Shown here piece by piece: positions 34,298-41,054 of a stretch of 64,000 nucleotides of DNA; position 1 is the stretch's first letter, and every line of letters starts with the position of its first letter. The stretch is from the NCBI RefSeq assembly GCF_003344535.1, contig NZ_QPKS01000013.1, forward strand, positions 24,344-88,343. The letters run 5' to 3'. The DNA comes from Exiguobacterium flavidum. GTDB taxonomy: Bacteria > Bacillota > Bacilli > Exiguobacteriales > Exiguobacteriaceae. The translations under genes and the position numbers were made by a program. Under the pieces are notes generated by a model. It saw only the letters and a program-made list of their open reading frames with translations. It was not told the origin of the DNA and made no database searches.

Positions 34298-35029
34298 TTA
34301 CTGATTGCGGCGTTTCTTGAGTTGACCGATGACGACGAGGGCGATGAGGACGACTACGAGAACGAGGGCGACGAGCTTCCAGATGGCATCCGTGCCGAAC
34401 GTCTGGCCGAGGAAGGAATCCTCCTCCGTGAAGACGCCCGTCTTCTCTTCGCCCGGCAGAACGAAGATTGGCGTGACCGTCGTCTCGATTTCCTTTATCG
34501 CGGCATCGAACGCCTGTTTATCGCTCGGCTTCTTGCCGACGCCGAACAGACCGGGATTTCCAAGGGCGGTTAATGCATCATCAAAGGAAGTATACAATTT
34601 TTCAGAGACGTCCGCACCTTCCTGCTGCTTGACGTAAGGTGCTAGCACGTCATACGTGCCGCGTGCCTTCGCGAGCAGGAGCTTTGCCTGTCCGAAATCC
34701 TCGAATTGTTCGTCAGCGAAGTGGAGCCGGCGTTCGATGTTCTGGCGCAGGGCGACACGGTAGGCTTGTTTCGCGGCCTCTCCGTCCTGTCGTTCAATGC
34801 CGTCCTCGATCGCTTCCTTCGCTTCCGGGAAGTACATCGAAAACTCTTTATCATAGGCGCTGAATGTCTCTTCTGCAAGGTCGTATTGTTTCGCATCGAT
34901 CTGTTCAGCGAATTTCTTGTAGGCTTCAGCGAATGCTTCCTTCCCCGGGTCTCCGTAACTGTAGGCGAATGCCGGCAACGGAGTGAGCAGGATCAGGAAG
35001 GCGAGGCTGAGGGAGAGTAATCGTTTCAA
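34298..35029 (-). CDS. Exported helical protein with C-terminal membrane anchor (FTR1-associated)
   Basis: A 243-aa protein with a signal peptide (KRLLSLSLAFLILLTPLPAFA), a helical, charged extracytoplasmic part (about 25-205) and a single C-terminal membrane helix followed by KKRRNQ. The domain resembles the N-terminal extracytoplasmic region seen fused to some bacterial FTR1 permeases; here it is a separate gene 12 bp before the permease. An iron-delivery role is inferred. The start is TTG 35029, in TTGA overlapping the stop of the GT2 gene, with AAAGGAGG upstream. Confidence 0.7.
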   Translation of the reverse strand: MKRLLSLSLAFLILLTPLPAFAYSYGDPGKEAFAEAYKKFAEQIDAKQYDLAEETFSAYDKEFSMYFPEAKEAIEDGIERQDGEAAKQAYRVALRQNIERRLHFADEQFEDFGQAKLLLAKARGTYDVLAPYVKQQEGADVSEKLYTSFDDALTALGNPGLFGVGKKPSDKQAFDAAIKEIETTVTPIFVLPGEEKTGVFTEEDSFLGQTFGTDAIWKLVALVLVVVLIALVVIGQLKKRRNQ

Positions 35030-35757
35030 CCGAGATCCTCCTTTCGGAGCGTACGCGCCTCGATCGGCAGGGGACGGACGGACCGTCGCCACTCACGCCA
35101 AATCGCAGGGAGCACGCGATGAATGTAATTGAATCGGATAAAGGATTTTCCAGTCTCGCGGACGCGATAGCGGATCGGGACCTCGAGCAGACGGAATCCT
35201 TTGCGGACGAGATTGAGCGTCAATACCTGGGCGTAGTTGTAGTCATGGATGATCTCGGCATGGGCACAAGCCATCCGTGAGAAGGCACGCATGCCGCTCT
35301 GGCCATCGTGGATCCGCCGCTTCAGCAGCAGGCACTGGATCCAGGTGAAGACGTGATTGCCGAGAAGGCGATAGAGGCGCATCCCGTCGATCGTCCCGAG
35401 GAAGCGCGAGCCGAACACGTAGTCCGCCTCGTTCGCGAGGATCGGCCGGACGATGTCCGGAATTTGATCCGCCGGGTACTCGTTGTCCGCGTCAATCATG
35501 ACGGCGACGAGCGCGCCATGGTCGTACGACCGCTCGAGTCCTTCCCTGACGGCAGCACCGAGCCCGCGGTTCCGGTCGAACGAATAGACACGGGCACCAT
35601 GCTTGAGCGCCACTTCACGAGTCCCGTCCGTCGAACCGTCATCGATCACGATGACCTCGACCGGGTGTCCGTCGACCGTGCGTGGAATACGGTGCAAGAC
35701 GAGCGGGAGGGATTTCTCCTCGTTATGAGCGGGCAGGAATACGATGATCTTGTCCAT
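35026..35757 (-). CDS. GT2 family glycosyltransferase (polyprenyl-phosphate sugar synthase-like)
   Basis: A 243-aa GT-A fold enzyme related to dolichol-phosphate mannose synthase. It shows FLPAHNEEKSLPLVL, VIVIDDGSTDGT near residue 38, the metal-binding DADNEYP near residue 90, and FGSRFLG near residue 115, then a basic RRSVRPLP tail without membrane helices. It probably makes undecaprenyl-phosphate-linked sugar for the GT-C-like enzyme of the same operon. Its start lies 35 bases inside the preceding gene, with AAGGAGG upstream. Confidence 0.85.
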   Translation of the reverse strand: MDKIIVFLPAHNEEKSLPLVLHRIPRTVDGHPVEVIVIDDGSTDGTREVALKHGARVYSFDRNRGLGAAVREGLERSYDHGALVAVMIDADNEYPADQIPDIVRPILANEADYVFGSRFLGTIDGMRLYRLLGNHVFTWIQCLLLKRRIHDGQSGMRAFSRMACAHAEIIHDYNYAQVLTLNLVRKGFRLLEVPIRYRVRETGKSFIRFNYIHRVLPAIWREWRRSVRPLPIEARTLRKEDLG

Positions 35758-37204
35758 GTCGCGCCTCCTTGTTCGAATCTGTGAATGCCTCGCTCAGCAG
35801 GACGCCGCGGCTGTCATGAGGGATGTCCGCGCCGAGCATCCTTGCGACGGTCGGGGCAAGCGAGAGGATATGACGGTGCGTATCGACCTTCTTGCCGGGA
35901 GCGATCGTCGGTCCATACATCCAGAACGGGACGAACCGTTCGCCCTCGTCGAGATGGCCGTGGCCGCCGATTCCGTCGGCCTGACCGTGGTCCGCCATGA
36001 CGATCAGCGTCGCGTCGTCGAGTTTTCCGAGCGTTTCGAGCTCCGCGCAGAAGTCTTCGAGCAACCGGTCAGCCTCCTCGATCTTATCGATGTATTCCGA
36101 GTAAAGCGTGCCGCGGCTGTGGCCGGTCTGATCGGTACCGATCAGCTGGATCGCAAGCAGGTCCGGATCCTCTTCACGGACGATCCGTTTCGCCCGCTCG
36201 ACGATGTTACGGTCCGCGACGTCGTTGTGCATGACGGCCGTGACCGTCCGGACGTCCTCCGAGCCGAATGCGTCGACGAGGTGGGCGATGCCGAGGAGCT
36301 TGCCGGACTTGCCGACATCCCGGAGCCGCTCGAAGACGGTATCTGTCCTTACGCCGATCGTGTTCCAGACCATGTTCGAATGGATGCCATGATCCTCAGG
36401 CCGGGCGCCTGTGAACATCGAGCTGAAGCAGACGACCGTTCGGGCCGGGTAGACAGTCTCCATGTTCGTATACTCCGTCCCGCCTTGGCGAAGCCGCTCG
36501 AGGAAGGGGGTATTCGCAGCCATGTAACGATCCTTGCGCATGCCGTCGATGACGAGGACGTAGACTTTTTTAGATGGCGGCACCTCGGCATCGACTGTCA
36601 GCTCAGCTGGAAGCTCCGGCTTCCAGTCGAACAGGTTCCGGTGAAGTATGAACGCATAAGCGAAAAGAACGGCTGGGAACCAGAGGTAGAACAAGTCGGG
36701 CGACGTGATCGGTTCGACCGTTGCGCCTTGCCAGTAGGCAAGGAGCAGGGCGACCTTCGGCAACTGCTCTTGCGCGTTGCCGCTCGTCGAGTCACTGTTT
36801 TTCAGGACCAGTTTCCAGAACCGGGTGAAGTTGGACCAGTCCGTCCCGATCCGAAGATGATAATAGATCGTGCCCCAGAAGAAGACGGTGAAGAAGAAGT
36901 AGAGGCCGGTACCCCATGCGAAGAGCGGGAGGACCGCCTCGTTCGTTCCCCGTGCGAACAGCCAGAGGATGAGCGGAATCCACAAGTAGTTCCTGAGGAA
37001 CAGCGGAAAATCATAACGCCAGTACAGGACGAACAGCGGGAGTGTCAGCAGGAATCCGGTGAAGACACCGCTGAAATCCCCTGAGAACAGCAACGCGTAG
37101 GTGAGGAATACGCCGATTGTGAAAATCGGGGTGAATGGTTTCCCCTCGTTCAGCAGGTTCCACATCCGCGCGGCGATTTTTTCGAAGCGTGAAGCACTTT
37201 TCAT
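35723..37204 (-). CDS. Membrane protein with alkaline-phosphatase-fold domain
   Basis: A 493-aa protein: about five N-terminal membrane segments (to about residue 200), then a phosphodiesterase/phosphatase-type domain. Metal and nucleophile motifs are VLVIDGMRKDRYMA (near 230), YPARTVVCFSSMFTG with the likely Thr nucleophile (near 265), QLIGTDQTGHSRG (near 370) and VMADHGQADGIGGHGH (near 420). The fold is shared by nucleotide pyrophosphatases and phosphoglycerol/phosphoethanolamine transferases. Here it may process a lipid- or polyprenyl-linked intermediate. The start has AAAGGATG upstream. Confidence 0.82.
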   Translation of the reverse strand: MKSASRFEKIAARMWNLLNEGKPFTPIFTIGVFLTYALLFSGDFSGVFTGFLLTLPLFVLYWRYDFPLFLRNYLWIPLILWLFARGTNEAVLPLFAWGTGLYFFFTVFFWGTIYYHLRIGTDWSNFTRFWKLVLKNSDSTSGNAQEQLPKVALLLAYWQGATVEPITSPDLFYLWFPAVLFAYAFILHRNLFDWKPELPAELTVDAEVPPSKKVYVLVIDGMRKDRYMAANTPFLERLRQGGTEYTNMETVYPARTVVCFSSMFTGARPEDHGIHSNMVWNTIGVRTDTVFERLRDVGKSGKLLGIAHLVDAFGSEDVRTVTAVMHNDVADRNIVERAKRIVREEDPDLLAIQLIGTDQTGHSRGTLYSEYIDKIEEADRLLEDFCAELETLGKLDDATLIVMADHGQADGIGGHGHLDEGERFVPFWMYGPTIAPGKKVDTHRHILSLAPTVARMLGADIPHDSRGVLLSEAFTDSNKEARHGQDHRIPARS

Positions 37205-37208
37205 TTGT

Positions 37209-38051
37209 TTACATCCTTTCAGCGCCCCGTTGCCGAAATAGTGACAAGAGGGAGCGCATCCATTTCGGGTGCCTGACGAACACGTAACAGAACGCGCCGT
37301 AGGCGAATGCATATTTGAAGGCATGCGTCATGAGGGCGATTTCGAACGCGCCTGCGACACCGTATGCCTTCAGGACGGCACCCATCGCGAGTTCATATGT
37401 CCCGAAACCTCCGGGTGTGAACTGGAAGATGCCGGACAAGACGCCGGCGCTCATCGCGACGAGTACGTTCGCGAACGAAAGTGAAACACCTGCACCGATC
37501 AGCAGGCACCAGACGGCCAGTCCCTCGAGGATCCAGGCGGACAGGCTCGACAGGACGAGCAGGCTTTTGACGTACCTTCTGACGAAGACGATGATGGTGA
37601 TTCCTGACAAGAGGGCGACGATGCTGACGACGCCTGATGAGGCGACGAGCCCGAACGCGACGAGTCCGCCAAGAACGACGAGGTCTACACCGCGCTGAGC
37701 TGCGAGGATCGCCATCGTCCGCTTCGCCGGGCTGCCGAGCAGGCGGCCAGTCAGGAAGCGGACGGTCTCACCGAGCTTGACGGGAAAGAGATGGTTGATT
37801 GCGAGCCCCGTGTAGAGGGAGGCGACGTAATAGGCGTGCCTTCCCTTTTTTTCGTCCGCATCCCCCCAGGCGAACGCCCGGACGTGGAACGCTCCTGCGT
37901 AGAGCAGGACGGCGAGGGCCGTCTCCGGACGGACGAGAGTCCGACCGTATGCGAGAAACGTCTTGAAATCGAGCAGCATGGCGAATAAAAGACCAAATGC
38001 GAGCGTCAAAAAGACGCTCGCAGTCACGCGAAGATTTGTTGTTCGTGCCAT
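37209..38051 (-). CDS. UPF0104 / lysylphosphatidylglycerol-synthase-TM-like membrane protein
   Basis: A 280-aa membrane protein of the flippase-like UPF0104 (AglD/MprF-N) family. About eight membrane segments are present. The family-like motifs NHLFPVKLGETVRFLTGRLL (near residue 85) and FQFTPGGFGTYELAMGAVL (near residue 215) are clear. Members are thought to move or handle lipid intermediates. Its ATG lies 28 bases inside the epimerase gene with AGGTG upstream, and it ends 4 bases before the next gene, so it is tightly coupled. Confidence 0.82.
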   Translation of the reverse strand: MARTTNLRVTASVFLTLAFGLLFAMLLDFKTFLAYGRTLVRPETALAVLLYAGAFHVRAFAWGDADEKKGRHAYYVASLYTGLAINHLFPVKLGETVRFLTGRLLGSPAKRTMAILAAQRGVDLVVLGGLVAFGLVASSGVVSIVALLSGITIIVFVRRYVKSLLVLSSLSAWILEGLAVWCLLIGAGVSLSFANVLVAMSAGVLSGIFQFTPGGFGTYELAMGAVLKAYGVAGAFEIALMTHAFKYAFAYGAFCYVFVRHPKWMRSLLSLFRQRGAERM

Positions 38052-38950
38052 GAGAGCACCTGTTTGAGTCCTTGATTGATCGTTACACATGGGCGGTAGC
38101 CGAACGCGGCTTCTGCCGCACTACAGTCGCTCCACGTGAGTGAGACGTCGCCGGGACGCTTTTCTTCCCGGACGAGTTCGAGACCGTAACGGGCAGCCAG
38201 GCGCTCCGCGATTTCAGAGAGCCGTGTCGGCAGGCCGGCACCGAGATTATATGTGCCGACAGCACCATGCTCGAGCGCCTGCTCCATCCCCTGTGTGATG
38301 TCGTCGATGTAGGTGAAATCTCGTACCGGATCACCGAACAGAGAGAGTGGCTCGCCACTGAGCGCCTGCTTCGCGAAGCGATCGAGCGCCATGTCGGGAC
38401 GCCCCATCGGTCCATACACGGTGAAGAACCGGAAAATCGTCACGTCGAACCCGTACAGATGCTGATAGGAACGGCAGAAAGACTCGGCGCCGTATTTCGC
38501 GGCGGCGTATGGGCTGACGACGTCGCCCGTCGCGTCCTTCTCACGGACCGGACCGCTCTGTTCCCCGTAGACGGAGGACGATGAGGCGAAGAAGAAGCGC
38601 GGGATGCCCGCCTCCCGGACGGCTTCGAGGACCGTCACGGTCATTCCGATGTCCTCCTGGATGTAGCGGTGGGGGTCCTCGAGCGATTTCGGGACACCCG
38701 GCAAAGCAGCCAGATGAAACAACGCATCGAACTTCTGATTCTTACACCATTCCTTGAACCATGGAAGATGGACGTCGCCTTCCTTCACCTGGATGCCGTG
38801 ATCAAGCAAGAGATCGGCACGCTTGCGTTTCAGCGAAATATCGTAGTAATCCGTGAAGGCGTCGACGACTGTGACGTCATGCGATGACTTGAGCCTTAGA
38901 GCGAGAGCGGACCCGATGAAGCCTGCGCCTCCAGTGATGACGATGTTCAA
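38024..38950 (-). CDS. NAD-dependent epimerase/dehydratase (nucleotide-sugar)
   Basis: A 308-aa extended SDR enzyme. The NAD site is ITGGAGFIGSALA at the N-terminus, the catalytic triad region is SSSSVYGEQ and YAAAK (Tyr and Lys near residue 148), and FTVYGPMGRPDMALDRF follows. It most resembles UDP-glucose/UDP-glucuronate 4-epimerases, so it likely supplies a UDP-sugar for the GT2 enzyme. TTG 38950 has AAAGGAG eight bases before it and is preferred to GTG 38959. Second gene of the Fur-box operon. Confidence 0.85.
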   Translation of the reverse strand: MNIVITGGAGFIGSALALRLKSSHDVTVVDAFTDYYDISLKRKRADLLLDHGIQVKEGDVHLPWFKEWCKNQKFDALFHLAALPGVPKSLEDPHRYIQEDIGMTVTVLEAVREAGIPRFFFASSSSVYGEQSGPVREKDATGDVVSPYAAAKYGAESFCRSYQHLYGFDVTIFRFFTVYGPMGRPDMALDRFAKQALSGEPLSLFGDPVRDFTYIDDITQGMEQALEHGAVGTYNLGAGLPTRLSEIAERLAARYGLELVREEKRPGDVSLTWSDCSAAEAAFGYRPCVTINQGLKQVLSWHEQQIFA

Positions 38951-38966
38951 GTGGTCCACTCCTTTC

Positions 38967-40136
38967 TTAGTTCAGCGATTTGAGTGTCTCGACGATTTGA
39001 GCACTGGTCGTCTTGGCAGCTTCGTCTTCCTTCTCGATTTGTGCGTACCATGTGTTTGCTTCCGCAAGCAGCTTCTTCGTTTCAGCTTCTCCGAGCTTCC
39101 CTGTAAGCGTCGGTTTGAGGGCGATCAGGAACATGTTCGCTTCCATCGCCTCGACGCGTGCCGTGTCGACTTCCTTCTTGTCGAGCGCAGCTTGGGCCTC
39201 CGTATGATAACCGTTGATCTTCGCTGTCAGCGCCTTAGCGAACAGTGATTCGACTTCAGCATATTTGACGTCTTCCGGTTTCGTCTTCGAGATGTCGTAG
39301 ATTTCCTTCAAGCGGGCAGTCGCTGCCTCGTCTCCGCCGGCGAGTGACTCTTCGATCGCAAGGAGGAATCCGTAGCCTTCTGCCTGTTCCATCTGGAGCT
39401 CGGCTTGATCAGCCTTCGCTTTGACACCGTCCTCCACCTTCTGCGAGTAACCGAGGGCTGCGAGATAGAACGTGCGGTAGATCGACTTGTCCGTCAATTG
39501 TTTCGCGACACCGAAGTCCGCTGCGGAGTCGGCTGCGATCGCAGACTTCTCGGCGTCGAGGCCGGAGTTGATCGCTTGAGCGATCGATTCCTCGTTCTTG
39601 AAGCCGTAGCTCGCGTCCCGCTTCTCAGCTGTCGGGATGAATACAGTCGTCGCCATCGACGAGATATCCTCGAGCGCTTTTTCCGCCTCGTCCTTGTTTC
39701 CAGCCTTGACCGCCTCTTCAGCCGTGTTCTGTGTCGACTTCTGCAACTTATAGAAGTAAGACTGCATCCCTTTGTCGATCAGCTGGCGCGCGACGCCTGC
39801 ATCGAGTTCCTGTGACTGGATTCCTGCGATGGCTGAACTGATCACCTGCTCGATTTCAGGAGCGGTCTGACCGACGTTCTTTTGCATCTTCTCTTCGTAG
39901 AGAGACTGGACTTTCTTCCAGTCGACCGTCTTGCCTTCCTTTGCACGGTCGAGTTCTGCCTTGATCGTGCTGAACGTCTCGAGCTCGAGCGCGAGTGTCG
40001 CTTCTGTCGCTTGCTCGGTCTTCGCTGCCGCCGTTTCAGTTTTCGCCGTCTTCTTCGGAGCAGCCTCCTCGTTTCCGCACGCTGCGAGAAGTCCTGCCGC
40101 CATTAAAATCGATACTGCCTTCAATCGTTTGTTCAT
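38967..40136 (-). CDS. Lipoprotein with duplicated helical domain
   Basis: A 389-aa lipoprotein: the signal peptide ends in the lipobox LLAAC (Cys20), followed by a Lys/Thr/Ala linker and an all-helical region. Two similar halves can be seen, for example VARQLIDKGMQSYFYKLQKS and VAKQLTDKSIYRTFYLAAL. First gene of the eight-gene operon, directly behind the Fur box. By analogy with EfeO/EfeM it may bind iron outside the membrane for the FTR1 permease, but no M75 HxxE motif is visible. AAAGACGGGGG stands before the ATG. Confidence 0.75.
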   Translation of the reverse strand: MNKRLKAVSILMAAGLLAACGNEEAAPKKTAKTETAAAKTEQATEATLALELETFSTIKAELDRAKEGKTVDWKKVQSLYEEKMQKNVGQTAPEIEQVISSAIAGIQSQELDAGVARQLIDKGMQSYFYKLQKSTQNTAEEAVKAGNKDEAEKALEDISSMATTVFIPTAEKRDASYGFKNEESIAQAINSGLDAEKSAIAADSAADFGVAKQLTDKSIYRTFYLAALGYSQKVEDGVKAKADQAELQMEQAEGYGFLLAIEESLAGGDEAATARLKEIYDISKTKPEDVKYAEVESLFAKALTAKINGYHTEAQAALDKKEVDTARVEAMEANMFLIALKPTLTGKLGEAETKKLLAEANTWYAQIEKEDEAAKTTSAQIVETLKSLN

Positions 40137-40221
40137 GATGAAAATATCCCCCGTCTTTTCTATATATCATATTCTCTGATTTATGCCACTGCTGTAGCCG
40201 TTTTCACAACAATCACTATAT

Positions 40222-40236
40222 CGAGAATGATTCTCA
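40222..40236. promoter_or_regulatory. Fur box upstream of the FTR1 operon
   Basis: CGAGAATGATTCTCA matches the 7-1-7 Fur consensus TGATAATNATTATCA at 11 of the 14 defined positions, with a perfect GAGAAT-G-ATTCTC core. It lies 86 bases before the lipoprotein gene and predicts iron repression of the operon. Confidence 0.75.
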
Positions 40237-40265
40237 TCGTCAACTAACCTTGTTAACTAAATAGC

Positions 40266-40299
40266 GAAAAAAAGACCGCAGACGCGAAAGGTCTGCGGG
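40266..40299 (-). terminator. Terminator of the YbjN-like gene
   Basis: CCGCAGAC / GTCTGCGG stem with T7 on the minus strand. Confidence 0.9.
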
Positions 40300-40330
40300 C
40301 AGTGACGGAAAATACCGTCTGTTTCTCCAA

Positions 40331-40819
40331 TCATGCTTCAGGAGAGATTTGGACGAACAACTTCGTCATGTAGTCGTACACTTCGTCAGAAGCTTGGAAC
40401 ATCATGACCGAGTGTCCGAAAATCGCGGCCGGGTTGAAACCGTGGTCGAGATCGAGCGTCGAGGAGATCGTCACGTCGCGGTCGCTGTCGAGGATGACGT
40501 TGAAGTACTTGAACTCCTGGTTGAAGTCGTTCAAGGCGTTGAGGACAGGAAGGTCCTCGACGTGGTCAGGGACGCGGATGATCGCGCGCGCGTAAAGTTC
40601 GACGTCAGTCGAAGGCTTACGGAAGGCGATGATCATCTCAGGCTCTGCGCCGTGCGGCGTCTTCTCGAGCGTGCGGAAGGCGACGTGTGTATCCGACTCG
40701 AGCGTCTCGAGTCCGAGTTGTTTTTCAGCAAGGAACTGCTGGAAGGCCTGGACGTGTTGCTTTTGCAACTCCATTGCCGGGTTTTCTTGCTCTGGTTCGT
40801 TCATGTTACGGTCATCCAT
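40331..40819 (-). CDS. YbjN domain-containing protein
   Basis: A 162-aa protein whose fold and pattern fit the YbjN family (a type III secretion chaperone-like fold). The central LNALNDFNQEFKYFNVILDSDRDVTISSTLDLDHG block (split here: LNALNDFNQEFKYFNV, then DVTISSTLDLD) is typical. Members are soluble and of unclear function, linked in some species to stress tolerance. Single gene with AAAGGGGG before the ATG and its own terminator. Confidence 0.78.
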   Translation of the reverse strand: MDDRNMNEPEQENPAMELQKQHVQAFQQFLAEKQLGLETLESDTHVAFRTLEKTPHGAEPEMIIAFRKPSTDVELYARAIIRVPDHVEDLPVLNALNDFNQEFKYFNVILDSDRDVTISSTLDLDHGFNPAAIFGHSVMMFQASDEVYDYMTKLFVQISPEA

Positions 40820-40989
40820 CTTTAAATCCCCCTTTAGATGCTATGTGTTCAGTTTCAAGCATTTAAGGTGGAAATGCAACACCAGCTCGCTATAATAGAG
40901 GGAAAGTTTCAGAGGGAAGAAAATCAACCAGTCATTTTGTTCATTCTCTCACAATATTTGAACGTTATGTGAATTAGTGATCATTCTTA

Positions 40990-41018
40990 TTGAACATTCA
41001 TACCTCGAGGGGTATATT
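40990..41018 (+). promoter_or_regulatory. Sigma-A promoter of the CoA-disulfide reductase fusion gene
   Basis: TTGAAC, 17-bp spacer, TATATT. The candidate persulfide-sensor operator sits within the spacer and touches the -10. Confidence 0.75.
41000..41015. promoter_or_regulatory. CstR/CsoR-type operator
   Basis: ATACCTCGAGGGGTAT, a 16-bp inverted repeat with the G-tract typical of CsoR/CstR-family sites, positioned to block RNA polymerase. No cstR-like gene lies in the window. Confidence 0.65.
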
Positions 41019-41054
41019 AAGTGCAGATAGAGTCATACCAAGGAGGAAACAATC

